A stretch of DNA of 64,000 bases from Lysinibacillus xylanilyticus (GTDB taxonomy: Bacteria > Bacillota > Bacilli > Bacillales_A > Planococcaceae): positions 620,001 through 684,000 of the forward strand of contig NZ_MDDN01000001.1 in the NCBI RefSeq assembly GCF_001708185.1, written 5' to 3'. Position numbers and translations under genes: made by a program. The notes beneath the pieces were generated by a model. The model did no database searches. It worked only from the letters and a program-made list of their open reading frames with translations, and was not told the DNA's origin. Numbering within the stretch: the stretch's first letter is position 1; each line of letters starts with the position of its first letter. Below, one piece after another: positions 45,614 to 55,616 of the stretch.

Positions 45614-46620
45614 TGCTTCTCACCATCTAAAACAAATGTCCAAAATGCTTTAGAAAACTGCGTGGCATCTGTCGCATCCCAAAATTGACCATTTACTTCT
45701 GCCGTATCACTAAAATCAATCCACGTGTCAGATACGATTGTTAACATTTGATCCCCAATAACTTTTTGTCCAAAGGTTATAGCAGTCTTTCCTTTTACGG
45801 ATAATGTCGGTGCTCCTTCAATTGTAGGCGTATTTGCAGCATGGATAAAATATGCAGATGGATATTGTTTTTGATAATCCTCAAGCTGTTCAAAAAGCTT
45901 ATGCACATTTGCTTCTTTCTCATTGATCAGGATAACATTTGCCCCAAGTTTTTTTGCTTCTTCTGCTATTGCTTGACCAATTCTTCCATTCGCTTGTGTA
46001 CTAATAACATGGTGCTCGTCCAATGGAACATAAAATGCTCCAGCTGTGACCACTACCGTTTTACCAGCTAGTGGCTTGGCCTTCTCCGAAAAAAATTCTT
46101 GCACAATCGCCGTTATTTTTTCTGGCTCCTCTAAACGACCTTTCCCAACATAGCCACATGCCAAAAATCCTTCCGAAGGCTCAATAAATTGATAGCCGTC
46201 AGATTTTAGTTGAGCCAAATTTCGTTTTACCGCTGGATGGTCATACATATGTACATTCATCGCTGGTGCAAGCCATACAGGGGCAGTTGTTGCAAGCAAG
46301 GTCGTCGTTACCATATCATCTGCAATGCCATTCGCCAGTTTCCCGATGACATTTGCAGTAGCTGGTGCAACTAAAATTAAATCTGCCCAATCAGCCAAAT
46401 CAATATGGGCAATAACACTCGAATCCTTTTCATCAAAAGTATCGAAAAAAACATCATTTTTGGACATCACTTGAAAGCTCAGCGGATTAACAAATTGTCT
46501 TGCTGATGCTGTCATGATAACCTTTACATATGCCCCTGCCTGAGATAGCTTGCTAACAAGAGCGACAGCCTTATAAACCGCTATACCACCTGAAACACAA
46601 AGTAAAATATTTTTATTCAT
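45610..46620 (-). CDS. coaBC: CoaBC with intact decarboxylase half and diverged synthetase half
   Basis: Bifunctional coenzyme A biosynthesis protein, here 336 residues instead of the usual 390-410. The N-terminal PPC decarboxylase (about 1-180) is intact: ILLCVSGGIAVYKAV, AHIDLADWADLILVAPATAN, LAPAMNVHMY and ACGYVGKGRL. The C-terminal synthetase begins normally (LAGKTVVVTAGA) but lacks recognisable NRSSGKMG, AAVADYRP, KIKK and NPDIL motifs. Only weak echoes (ANGRIGQAIAEEA) remain. The frame is open, with no frameshift. Start is ATG 46620 after AAAGGACG; upstream codons are the repeat. Confidence 0.88.
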   Translation of the reverse strand: MNKNILLCVSGGIAVYKAVALVSKLSQAGAYVKVIMTASARQFVNPLSFQVMSKNDVFFDTFDEKDSSVIAHIDLADWADLILVAPATANVIGKLANGIADDMVTTTLLATTAPVWLAPAMNVHMYDHPAVKRNLAQLKSDGYQFIEPSEGFLACGYVGKGRLEEPEKITAIVQEFFSEKAKPLAGKTVVVTAGAFYVPLDEHHVISTQANGRIGQAIAEEAKKLGANVILINEKEANVHKLFEQLEDYQKQYPSAYFIHAANTPTIEGAPTLSVKGKTAITFGQKVIGDQMLTIVSDTWIDFSDTAEVNGQFWDATDATQFSKAFWTFVLDGEKQ

Positions 46621-46717
46621 GCACAATCGTCCTTTCAAATGATAAGCTCCCAAAGGAAAATTCCTCGGGAGCTCTCGACATTCTGTATAATCAAAAATCC
46701 ACTGCAGATGATCAATT

Positions 46718-46864
46718 ATGCCTTGGCATAATTGCGTTTGAACATCCGCTGAAAAGTAGCTTAAATCGGCATTCATCTCACCACCGCCTAGAGAGGTGGG
46801 AGACTTCTGTACCTGTCGCTACGCTTTCGGTACAAAAGACTTTTGCTGAAAGAAGTTAACATTA
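46718..46864. repeat. Dispersed intergenic repeat family A, rpoZ-coaBC copy
   Basis: Opens TGCCTTGGCATAATTGCG and ends TTTTGCTGAAAGAAGTTAA, with GCATTCATCTCACCACCGCC and AGAGAGGTGGGAGACTTCT inside (a small CACC/GGTG hairpin). It shares these blocks with the copies near 15240 and 17748. A separate hairpin (AGCTCCC...GGGAGCT, about 46645-46676) lies between it and coaBC. Non-coding. Confidence 0.75.
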
Positions 46865-46890
46865 ATTTGGCAAAAGCTTATTTATCAATG

Positions 46891-47118
46891 TTAGATTTCG
46901 TCTTCGTATACAGTTGACTCATCCTGTGACACTTTCGTAAGTACACCCGCCGCTACTTCTTCAAGTGCTTTTCCTACGTATTTGTAAGAAACATACTTGT
47001 GTAAGCGTTCAGTGCCTTCTTCTTCTTGCATTTGACGAGCACGTTTAGATGCTAAACTTACTAATGAATATTTTGAATCGATTTCTTTTTTTAATGTATC
47101 TACTGATGGGTATAACAT
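46891..47118 (-). CDS. rpoZ: RNA polymerase omega subunit
   Basis: 75 residues with MLYPSVDTLKKEIDSKYSLV and SLASKRARQMQEEEG, the omega core that binds the beta' tail. Typical length for Bacilli. It follows gmk by 4 bases; the gmk-rpoZ-coaBC order is conserved, but a family-A repeat separates rpoZ from coaBC here. Confidence 0.97.
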   Translation of the reverse strand: MLYPSVDTLKKEIDSKYSLVSLASKRARQMQEEEGTERLHKYVSYKYVGKALEEVAAGVLTKVSQDESTVYEDEI

Positions 47119-47122
47119 AGGT

Positions 47123-47758
<636 letters not shown>

Positions 47759-47783
47759 TTAATTTATAACAGATACATGCGAG

Positions 47784-48659
47784 CTATTCGATATTTTGAA
47801 CTTGCTCACGCATCTTTTCTAAAATTGTTTTCGCCTGAACTACCGCAATGGCCGCCTCTGTAGATTGATTTTTTGAACCAATCGTATTGATCTCACGGTG
47901 TATTTCCTGCATTAAAAAGTCTAGTTTACGGCCAACCGAAATCGTTTCTTGTAACGTTTCTTTCAGTTGTTGAAAGTGACTATCTAATCGGTCCAATTCT
48001 TCGGTGATGTCCACACGTTCTGCAAATATCGCTACTTCTGCAAGTAGGCGATCTTCTAACAAAGCTCCATCCGCCACTTCAGAAATTCGTTCTAATAATC
48101 GTGTACGATATTTTTCAACAGCAAGAGAGGAACATGAACGAATCTGTTTCACTTGTTCCATTAACTGTTCTTTAAATTGTACAACAACATCTTGTAATTC
48201 TTGCCCTTCACGCTCACGCATTTGAAGCAACTGCTCAATTGCTTGCGTAATCGCCTTTTCAACAGCCGAAAGTAAATCCTCAGGTGTAAGCTGCGGTTTT
48301 TCCTGTACAAGTGCTTGTTCAAGCGATAGTAGCTCTTGCATCGTCCATTTTTCTTCTAGTGGTACTTTACTTGCTAATTGCTCTTTTGCCTTACGATACG
48401 CTTCAATTAATGACCAATTAATTTCAATAGTTTGCTCGACGTTATCTAAGTCCTTAACGTATACCATCACATCAATTTTGCCACGTGACAAAGCTTGTGA
48501 AATTAACTTCTTTGCAAAAATTTCTGCTTCAAGCCATTCTTTCGGAAATTTTGCATGAATTTCTAAAAAGCGATGGTTGACCGAGCGCATTTCTACGGTT
48601 AATTGAAAGTCTTTTGTTGTTGTGACACCTCTGCCAAAACCAGTCATACTACGCACCAA
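47784..48659 (-). CDS. yloC: YicC/YloC family endoribonuclease
   Basis: 291 residues with the N-terminal RSMTGFGRG motif, VEMRSVNHRFLEI, and the C-terminal FLMQEIHREINTIGSKNQS and KTILEKMREQVQNIE. These define the YicC family, reported as RNases that act on sRNA/mRNA. The start is TTG 48659 followed by GTG; MVRSMTGFG matches the family start (MIRSMTGFG), and AAAGGTG stands upstream. It is the first gene of the long operon running to spoVM. Confidence 0.93.
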   Translation of the reverse strand: MVRSMTGFGRGVTTTKDFQLTVEMRSVNHRFLEIHAKFPKEWLEAEIFAKKLISQALSRGKIDVMVYVKDLDNVEQTIEINWSLIEAYRKAKEQLASKVPLEEKWTMQELLSLEQALVQEKPQLTPEDLLSAVEKAITQAIEQLLQMREREGQELQDVVVQFKEQLMEQVKQIRSCSSLAVEKYRTRLLERISEVADGALLEDRLLAEVAIFAERVDITEELDRLDSHFQQLKETLQETISVGRKLDFLMQEIHREINTIGSKNQSTEAAIAVVQAKTILEKMREQVQNIE

Positions 48660-48692
48660 GGTTCGTCACACCTTTCTTTGCATACTGGGATT

Positions 48693-48701
48693 ATTATAAC
48701 A
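48693..48701 (-). promoter_or_regulatory. Extended -10 promoter of yloC operon
   Basis: TGT-TATAAT (TATAAT at 48693-48698), 34 bases before the TTG start. No good -35 at 17 bp, which is usual for extended -10 promoters. Confidence 0.5.
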
Positions 48702-48780
48702 TAAGCTCTGTCATTTATGACGTCTCTCCATAAAAAATTAGATAGAGCAAAAGCTAATTCTACCACAATTGAAGCTATAT

Positions 48781-48809
48781 TTTAATATTCACCTAAAAAA
48801 TGCTATGAT
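48781..48809 (+). promoter_or_regulatory. Probable rqcH promoter
   Basis: -35 TTTAAT (48781-48786), 17-bp spacer, -10 TATGAT (48804-48809) with upstream TGC (extended). About 125 bases of untranslated leader precede the start codon; no clear riboswitch structure is visible. Confidence 0.5.
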
Positions 48810-48941
48810 AAACATAAGAAAAGTGCATTTGTGCTACCTAAATGACTAAATGAACACTAACCTAGTGTAACAATGCACCATTAAAATATTAAAAAGACGA
48901 AAGTACCAAGATGCTTTATATTCTTGGGAAGAGGAATTCAT

Positions 48942-50639
48942 ATGGCATTTGATGGCTTATTTACTTATGCAATGACAGCCGACTTACAACAATTAGTAAC
49001 AGGTCGGATCACTAAAATACATCAACCAAACGCTCAGGAGGTTGTTCTACATATTCGTGCGAACGGAAGCAATCATAAATTACTTTTTTCAATACATTCT
49101 TCTTACGCACGTGTCCATCTTACTGAGCAGTCTATCGAGAATCCAGCAGAACCTCCTATGTTTTGTATGCTGTTGCGCAAGCATTTAGATGGCGGTTTTA
49201 TTTCTTCTATTAAACAGCATGATTTTGATCGCATTATAATAGTAGAAATTCACAGTAAAAATGAAATTGGCGATCCTATTGTCAGGGAATTACATGCTGA
49301 AATTATGGGACGTCACAGTAATCTGTTGTTAATAGATAAAGAGCAGGGGAAAATAGTCGACAGCTTAAAGCATTTGCCGCCTTCTGTGAATAGTTTTCGA
49401 ACAGTGTTACCTGGTCAACCTTATATCGCGCCGCCTGCCCAAAATAAATGGCATCCTCTAGCAGTAACAGACGAACAGCTCACTAGTTTTTTCTCTGAAC
49501 AAAAAACGGCTAAGGAAGTTGTTGCGCAATTTGTCGGCTTCTCACCCAATCATGCAGAAGAATTATTGTTCCGTTTAACAGATGCAGATGATCAAGTAAA
49601 TTGCTTTAAAAATTTTATTTCTTCCTTTAATAACGGTGGAACGGAGCCAATGTATGTCATCGCGAATAATAAAACTTACTTCTCACCAATCGCTCTAACA
49701 CATTTACAAGGGGATGTAACGATTTATCCAAATGTACATGAGCTGCTTGACCGCGTATTTTTTGCACGAGCCGAACGAGATCGCGTCAAACAGCAGGCAG
49801 GTGATTTAGAGCGATGGTTACAAAATGAAATTGATAAGCTTACATTAAAAACTAAAAAGTTAAATAAAGACTACGAACGTGCATCTAAACTTGATCAGTT
49901 CCAATTATATGGAGAATTACTGATGGCCAACATTTACGCGTTCGAAAAAGGTGTAAAGGAAGTAACTGTCGTTAACTACTATAGTGAGACTGGAGAAGAA
50001 GAAATCACCATTCCAGTAAGCGAACGTAAAACACCGATTGAAAATGCTCAAAGTTATTACACAAAATATACAAAAGCAAAAAATGCACTTATTATGGTTC
50101 AAGAACAGCTAGAAAAAACGAAGGAAGAAATAGCATATTTTGAAATGCTTGCTCAGCAAGTTCAACAAGCTGCTCCTGGGGATATAGAAGAAATTCGTGA
50201 AGAATTAGCAGAGCAAGGTTATTTAAAATTACGTCATGTAAGAAAAAAGAAAAAGCAAGTGAAGCCTGAGCCTGAACGTTATGTCTCTTCTACAGGTATA
50301 GCCATCTCAGTTGGGAAAAACAATAAGCAAAATGACATGCTTACATTTAAAATGGCTAAACGTACAGATATTTGGCTACATACAAAGGATATTCCTGGCT
50401 CTCATGTTGTCATTCATACGAGTGAACCAGACGACACAACATTACGAGAAGCTGCTACACTTGCTGCTTATTTTTCAAAAGCAAGAGACTCTTCCTCTGT
50501 TCCAGTCGATTACACAGAAATACGTCAGGTAAAAAAGCCAAATGGCGCTAAACCTGGTTTTGTTATTTACTTTGAACAAAAAACTTTATACATCGATCCA
50601 GATGAAACTGTCATTTTACAGTTAAAAAAACAGTCTTAA
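48942..50639 (+). CDS. rqcH: RqcH (NFACT family; FbpA/YloA), ribosome quality control factor
   Basis: Adds C-terminal alanine tails to stalled nascent chains on 50S subunits, the bacterial Rqc2. Also known as fibronectin-binding FbpA in older work. NFACT-N begins MAFDGLFTYAMTADLQQL; a central coiled coil runs about 270-430; NFACT-R contains GKNNKQNDMLTFKMAKRTDI, WLHTKDIPGSHVVIH and AAYFSKARDSSSVPVDYT. 565 residues from ATG 48942 (AGAGGA upstream); TTG 48924 would add GRGIH and lies on the RBS. It is divergent from yloC. The yloB gene that follows yloA in B. subtilis is absent. Confidence 0.95.
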   Translation: MAFDGLFTYAMTADLQQLVTGRITKIHQPNAQEVVLHIRANGSNHKLLFSIHSSYARVHLTEQSIENPAEPPMFCMLLRKHLDGGFISSIKQHDFDRIIIVEIHSKNEIGDPIVRELHAEIMGRHSNLLLIDKEQGKIVDSLKHLPPSVNSFRTVLPGQPYIAPPAQNKWHPLAVTDEQLTSFFSEQKTAKEVVAQFVGFSPNHAEELLFRLTDADDQVNCFKNFISSFNNGGTEPMYVIANNKTYFSPIALTHLQGDVTIYPNVHELLDRVFFARAERDRVKQQAGDLERWLQNEIDKLTLKTKKLNKDYERASKLDQFQLYGELLMANIYAFEKGVKEVTVVNYYSETGEEEITIPVSERKTPIENAQSYYTKYTKAKNALIMVQEQLEKTKEEIAYFEMLAQQVQQAAPGDIEEIREELAEQGYLKLRHVRKKKKQVKPEPERYVSSTGIAISVGKNNKQNDMLTFKMAKRTDIWLHTKDIPGSHVVIHTSEPDDTTLREAATLAAYFSKARDSSSVPVDYTEIRQVKKPNGAKPGFVIYFEQKTLYIDPDETVILQLKKQS

Positions 50640-50648
50640 AAGTGGGGG

Positions 50649-50783
50649 CTGGGACAGAACTCGATTATTTTGAAAAATAGCGAAAACAGATAATAACTTT
50701 TTCGCTTTAATGAGTAGAGTGTTCCTTCCTAAATCAAAAAATGTTAGACCGAAATTGGTCTAACATTTTTTCTTTTGTCCCAG
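50649..50783. repeat. Long-range inverted repeat bracketing the rqcH terminator
   Basis: CTGGGACA (50649-50656) pairs with TGTCCCAG (50776-50783). Between them stands a strong terminator. The GGGCTGGGACAGAA...TTTTGTCCCAGACTC frame is one I recall as a common intergenic element in Bacilli. Non-coding. Confidence 0.55.
50736..50771. terminator. Strong bidirectional terminator after rqcH
   Basis: AAAAAATGTTAGACC (50736-50750) and GGTCTAACATTTTTT (50757-50771), loop GAAATT: a perfect 15-bp stem with A and T tracts on both sides. Confidence 0.9.
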
Positions 50784-50891
50784 ACTCTTTTTTTGGCTCA
50801 TCACCATATAACGTATGTTTTCTGACCTGTCACTTAAACAAACCTCAGCAAATCCGTACGAAAGCGAAGTGTCTGGATGTTCCAAAATGCC

Positions 50892-51018
50892 AATCGCTGA
50901 TAACATCATGAAAACCGCTGATAAAATGCCGTGAATCGCTGATAACACCTTGAAAAACCGCTGATAAAGTGCCGTGAATCGCTGATAACACCTTGAAAAC
51001 CGCTGATAAAATTCCGAG
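50892..51018. repeat. Three tandem 42-43-bp repeats with CGCTGATAA half-units
   Basis: Units at 50892-50933, 50934-50976 and 50977-51018. Each reads AATCGCTGATAACA, then CCTTGAAAA, then CCGCTGATAAA, then a G-CCGTG type end; the sub-motif CGCTGATAA thus occurs six times with 21-22-bp spacing. Copies differ by a few bases. No spacer variation as in CRISPR. Function unknown. Confidence 0.85.
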
Positions 51019-51961
51019 CAGCCATCACCTCGACGTTCAACATTTATATTACCCTATGTGGCTTCTCATTCACCCACCTACAACTGCTTTACTGTTTATT
51101 TTTAAAAAGCCTTTTATATAGAATTCATAATATGGTAAAATCGACCATATATAGAAGTTAAGTAAATTTTCTACTCATTAAGTTCTACTTAGATGATTTT
51201 TTAGTAATTATATGTAGAGGTCTTCCTTCTAAGAGAGACAAATGGCTTTCTCCATAAAACAGCAACATAAAAGTACTTAGAAGCATGTATGTTTTTCCAT
51301 TTACATATACAAAATTCTGTTTGCATATAATTAATAAAATATAATGTTTTTTCATACATAGTTGTATATGCAAGCAATGTGTAAATTATTTCAAAAAAAT
51401 ATATTTAACCAAAATGCAATACACAATTTACTTAATAAATGTTCATTTTTTCAACATTTACTCTATTTCTTCTTTTTTCTCTTTTATACGAGATAACCTT
51501 AGATAAATACAAAACAAGATTCCTATATATCATTAATAGCTAAAAATATTCATTCTTTGCGATTAGAAATTACAAAAAAATACCTGAACTTGAAGCTAAT
51601 TCACTCAGTTTTACAATGATTTTCTACATTTCTATACAAATCTCTCCAAGCATCTCTCCTGTGACTTTTGAATCATTTTTCGAATAACAATAGCATTATC
51701 GGAAGAATATGAATTTTCGGTATAATAAATCTTTTTTTAATTTTTGTTTTATTTTTGATATTCATAACAAATAAATATCAAATTTTTATTATCATATTAC
51801 TTTCAAACACTAAAGTGATGAATCGAAAAAAATTATTATTCTATTAGATGTCAGATAATACTATATAAATTTGAATCTTTTTTATTTTGTGCAAATGATT
51901 TTTTTGGTATATTAAATAAGAGCTTCACAAAAGGCTTAAAAATTGTATAAGGGGGATTCAC
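51019..51961. other. AT-rich non-coding upstream region of opp
   Basis: About 940 bases with no gene I can support. Composition is very AT-rich, with many short inverted A/T runs. Possible regulatory signals are AATTTTCGGTATAAT near 51712 (11 of 15 matches to a CodY box) and a TATATT -10-like hexamer near 51909 without a convincing -35. The oppA ribosome site (AAGGGGG) is at its end. The length suggests complex control of opp. Confidence 0.5.
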
Positions 51962-53620
51962 ATGAATAAAAACAAAAAGTTTTTATTATTAACAGTCCTT
52001 GCAGTCTTTTCATTAGTACTAGCTGCATGTGGCTTCGGTGGAGATTCGTCTGAAAAATCAAAAGACGAAGGCAAAGATTCTGGTTCATCTGGAAAAGCTT
52101 CTCAAGAGTTAGATCTAGTAGTTGCTTCTGAACCACCATCACTACATCCACAATTAGCAACAGATTCAACTTCTAGTGTTATTCTTAAAAACATCTTTGA
52201 AGGATTAACAACACTAGACGATGATGCAAAACCAGTTCCAGCAGCTGCTGAAAGCTGGGAAATTAGCGATGATAAATTAACGTATACTTTCAAACTACGT
52301 GATGCTAAATGGTCAAATGGTGATCCAGTAGTTGCTGGTGACTTTGAATATGCGTGGAAATGGGCATTAAACCCTAATAATCTATCTGAATATGCTTCAA
52401 TCCTTTATCCTATTAAAGGTGCTGAAGCTTACAATTTAGGTAAAGGTTCTGCTGATGCTGTAGGCATTAAAGCTCAAGACGAAAAAACTTTAGTAGTTAC
52501 TTTAGAAAATCCAACACCTTACTTCTTAGAATTAACAGCATTTAAAACATATGCACCGTTAAATCAAAAAGTTGTTGAAGGCAAAGAAAACTGGTACGCA
52601 GATGCTGGTGAAGACTATGTAACAAACGGTCCTTTCACTTTAGCTGATTGGCAACACAATGCTACAGTTGTATTAAAGAAAAATGACAATTACTGGGATG
52701 CAGATAAAGTATCTTTAGAAACTGTAAATATTGACATGGTAGAATCTGAAGCAACTGCAGCTACAATGTACAAAAATGGAGAAATCGACTACCTTGGAGC
52801 ACCATTCCAAGCTGTAGCTCTTGACTCAATTGATGAATTTAAAGAATCTAAAGTATTAAATATCGCTGACCAAGCTTCTGTTTATTGGTACAAATTCAAT
52901 ACAAAAGATAAAATCACTGGAAACGCTAACATCCGTAAAGCGTTAACATTAGCAATTGACCGTCAAGGATTAATTGACAACGTTACTAAAGGTGAACAAA
53001 AACCTGCATTAGGTATGGTTCCTATCACAGTTCAAGGTTTTGAAGAAGACCGCGGTTACTTCAAAGACAACGATATCGAAGGTGCTAAAGCAGCACTTGA
53101 AGCAGGTATGAAAGAACTTGGCATTAAAGATCCAAAAGACATTAAAATTAACGTTTCTTTCAACACAAGTGAAGCACACGCTGCTATCGCTCAATTTATC
53201 CAAGAGGGCTGGACTAAAAACCTTGGTATTACTGTAGGTCTTGATAACTCTGAATGGCAAGTATATTTAGAAAAAATTAACCAAGCAGACTTCCAAGTTG
53301 GACGTATGGGCTGGATTGGTGACTACAATGATGCTTATACATTCTTAGAAATGTTTAATACAGCTGCAAACGGTAACAACGATACTGGTTGGGAAAACGC
53401 TGAGTACAAAAAATTATTAGATCAATCTAATAAAGAAACAGATCCAGCTAAACGTATTGAACTTCTAAAACAAGCAGAAAAAGTTGCTGTTTCAGAATTC
53501 CCAGTTGCACCTATCTACTACTACACGAACCTTTCTGTAGTACATGATAACGTGAAAAACATGAAAGCAGATAAACTTGGTAACATCCAACTTAAAGACG
53601 TTGTAGTAGAAGAAAAATAG
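51962..53620 (+). CDS. oppA: Oligopeptide ABC transporter substrate-binding lipoprotein OppA
   Basis: Extracellular peptide receptor anchored by lipid. Signal peptide with lipobox LVLAAC, lipidated C23, followed by a GS-rich linker. The family-5 solute-binding fold is clear: LDLVVASEPPSLHPQLATDS, SWEISDDKLTYTFKLRDAKW, FEYAWKWALNP and YVTNGPFTLADW. 552 residues. Bacillus OppA imports tri- to pentapeptides, including Phr signalling peptides. It is the first gene of oppABCDF, with an intergenic hairpin after it. Confidence 0.96.
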   Translation: MNKNKKFLLLTVLAVFSLVLAACGFGGDSSEKSKDEGKDSGSSGKASQELDLVVASEPPSLHPQLATDSTSSVILKNIFEGLTTLDDDAKPVPAAAESWEISDDKLTYTFKLRDAKWSNGDPVVAGDFEYAWKWALNPNNLSEYASILYPIKGAEAYNLGKGSADAVGIKAQDEKTLVVTLENPTPYFLELTAFKTYAPLNQKVVEGKENWYADAGEDYVTNGPFTLADWQHNATVVLKKNDNYWDADKVSLETVNIDMVESEATAATMYKNGEIDYLGAPFQAVALDSIDEFKESKVLNIADQASVYWYKFNTKDKITGNANIRKALTLAIDRQGLIDNVTKGEQKPALGMVPITVQGFEEDRGYFKDNDIEGAKAALEAGMKELGIKDPKDIKINVSFNTSEAHAAIAQFIQEGWTKNLGITVGLDNSEWQVYLEKINQADFQVGRMGWIGDYNDAYTFLEMFNTAANGNNDTGWENAEYKKLLDQSNKETDPAKRIELLKQAEKVAVSEFPVAPIYYYTNLSVVHDNVKNMKADKLGNIQLKDVVVEEK

Positions 53621-53653
53621 TCTAATTCATATCGCTTATTTAGCTCTACAGCG

Positions 53654-53696
53654 AAGAGCTGCCTCGTAGCCACTTCGGCGCGAGTCAGCTCTTTTT
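53654..53696 (+). terminator. Attenuating hairpin between oppA and oppB
   Basis: AAGAGCTG and CAGCTCTT arms with an inner TCG...CGA pairing and five Ts after it. It probably lets oppA be made in excess over the membrane parts. Confidence 0.75.
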
Positions 53697-53752
53697 AAAA
53701 TACGAAGGCATATATTTGTCTGAAAATTGACAAATAGAAGGAGGAGTTTCAT

Positions 53753-54682
53753 GTGATTAAATATATTTTGAAAAGGCTGATGTATATACTTCTCGCGCTT
53801 TTCGTCATCGTAACGGTTACGTTTTTCTTAATGCGTCTTGCTCCGGGTAGTCCTTTTGCGAGTGAACGTAATTTCCCCCCTCAAATTGAGGAAAAGTTAA
53901 ACGAAACGTATGGATTAAATAACCCTTGGTATATTCAGTACAAAGATTATTTAATCGATACGGCCACTTTCAATTTCGGTGAGTCAATGAAATATAAAGC
54001 GCGTTCTACAAATGATATGATCAAAGAAAGTTTCCCTGTTTCTTTAACATTAGGGATTGAAGCTATGCTATTGGCAGTTGGATTCGGTATTTTAATAGGA
54101 GTAGTTTCCGCGCTTTATCATAATAAGTTCCCGGATTATTTGGCAACGTCCTTTGCGGTGCTAGGTATTTCAGTACCTTCATTTATTTTAGCGGGTTTAA
54201 TGCAGTATTTCTTATCCTACAAACTAGGCTTGTTCCCGGTAAGTGGATGGAAAGGCTTTGTTTATAGTATATTGCCAGCCCTTGCAATCGCTTTCAGCCA
54301 CATGGGCTTTATCGCAAAATTAACACGTTCAAGTATGCTTGAACAAAATAATAGTGATTATGTAAAAATGGCACGTGCAAAAGGAATTGGTAAATGGACA
54401 ATCGTCTTCCGTCACACTTTACGTAACGCTCTACTTCCAGTGGTGACATACTTAGGTCCTTTAACTGCAGGTGTTGTAACAGGTAGTTTCATAGTTGAAC
54501 AAATTTTTGCTATCCCAGGACTAGGTAAACACTTTGTACAAAGTATTACAAACCGTGACTATACAGTAATCATGGGTACGACTGTGTTCTATTCCATCAT
54601 CCTTTTATTTGCGGTATTAATCGTTGATATTTTATATAGTGTGATTGATCCGCGAATTAAACTGAAAGGAGCGAAAAAATAA
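53753..54682 (+). CDS. oppB: Oligopeptide ABC transporter permease OppB
   Basis: Inner-membrane subunit with six predicted helices. N-terminus [20 protein letters not shown] is typical. The EAA loop that contacts the ATPase is in [21 protein letters not shown] region (about 205-225). 309 residues. Starts at GTG 53753 with AAGGAGGAG upstream; an ATG two bases earlier is out of frame and followed by a stop. Confidence 0.96.
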   Translation: MIKYILKRLMYILLALFVIVTVTFFLMRLAPGSPFASERNFPPQIEEKLNETYGLNNPWYIQYKDYLIDTATFNFGESMKYKARSTNDMIKESFPVSLTLGIEAMLLAVGFGILIGVVSALYHNKFPDYLATSFAVLGISVPSFILAGLMQYFLSYKLGLFPVSGWKGFVYSILPALAIAFSHMGFIAKLTRSSMLEQNNSDYVKMARAKGIGKWTIVFRHTLRNALLPVVTYLGPLTAGVVTGSFIVEQIFAIPGLGKHFVQSITNRDYTVIMGTTVFYSIILLFAVLIVDILYSVIDPRIKLKGAKK

Positions 54683-55602
54683 TGACACAGCAACAAATTG
54701 AAAAAGATAAGTTTAAAATTGTCGGTGGTAATCATGAAGCAACGGAAAAATTAGCTGATAAATCAGTCTCCTTTTGGAAGGAAGTATTTATCCGTTTCTC
54801 TCATAACAAAATGGCCATTCTAGGGATAATCGTTTTAATTATTATTATTTTAATGGCTACTTTCGTGCCTATGTTCTCTCAATATAAAGCAAGTGATCAA
54901 CTTGGTGTTTATAATGCCCCACCATCTGCTGAATTTTGGTTCGGAACTGATGATTTAGGCCGTGATATTTTCGTTCGTATTTGGGAAGGTGCACGTATTT
55001 CATTATTTATCGGAATCGCTGCAGCTATCATCGACTTAATTATTGGTGTTATTTGGGGAAGTATTTCTGGTTTAGCTGGTGGACGCGTTGATAATATTAT
55101 GATGCGTATTGCCGATGTTTTAACTGCTGTACCTTACCTATTAGTAGTAATCGTACTATTAGTTGTTATGCAGCCTGGTTTAGTTCCTATGATTATCGCA
55201 CTTTCAATTACGGGTTGGATTAACATGGCTCGTATTGTACGTGGTGAAGTATTATCGATTAAAAATCAAGAATATGTTCTAGCTGCTCGTACTTTAGGTG
55301 CTAGCACTGGTCACCTAATTATTAAACATTTAGTTCCTAACGCACTTGGAGCGATTTTAGTAACGATGACATTAACAATTCCATCTGCGATCTTTACAGA
55401 ATCATTCTTAAGTTATCTTGGCCTTGGGGTTCCTGCTCCAACAGCTTCTTGGGGCACAATGGCTTCTGAAGGGAATAAAGCGATTGGTAATGCTCCATGG
55501 CGTTTGATTTTCCCAGCAGTGTTCATTTCACTTACAATCTTTGCATTTAACGCAGTTGGTGACGGCTTACGTGATGCATTAGATCCAAAACTACGTAAAT
55601 AA
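54682..55602 (+). CDS. oppC: Oligopeptide ABC transporter permease OppC
   Basis: Second membrane subunit, 306 residues. It has a cytoplasmic N-terminus, a first helix MAILGIIVLIIIILMATFVP, the FGTDDLGRDIFVRIWEGARI motif typical of OppC/DppC, and the EAA loop YVLAARTLGASTGHLIIKHL. The ATG overlaps the oppB stop (TAATG). Confidence 0.96.
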   Translation: MTQQQIEKDKFKIVGGNHEATEKLADKSVSFWKEVFIRFSHNKMAILGIIVLIIIILMATFVPMFSQYKASDQLGVYNAPPSAEFWFGTDDLGRDIFVRIWEGARISLFIGIAAAIIDLIIGVIWGSISGLAGGRVDNIMMRIADVLTAVPYLLVVIVLLVVMQPGLVPMIIALSITGWINMARIVRGEVLSIKNQEYVLAARTLGASTGHLIIKHLVPNALGAILVTMTLTIPSAIFTESFLSYLGLGVPAPTASWGTMASEGNKAIGNAPWRLIFPAVFISLTIFAFNAVGDGLRDALDPKLRK

Positions 55603-55616
55603 GGAGGTGGCCGACA

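Noticed and set aside
46621-46776. 52-residue N-terminal extension of CoaBC
   Set aside because: It is translated repeat and hairpin sequence; ATG 46620 has an RBS and matches the family start.
50760-50948. 62-codon minus frame over the rqcH terminator and tandem repeat
   Set aside because: It reads through the terminator and repeat units, so it is an artefact of repeat structure.
50892-51018. CRISPR array
   Set aside because: Units are directly adjacent without unique spacers, the internal half-repeat is 21-22 bp, and no cas genes are in the window.
51185-51373. 62-codon minus frame upstream of oppA
   Set aside because: No RBS, AT-rich low-complexity composition, and no recognisable family.
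51712-51726. CodY box upstream of oppA
   Set aside because: Only 11 of 15 matches in a very AT-rich stretch; mentioned in the intergenic entry but not called as a site.
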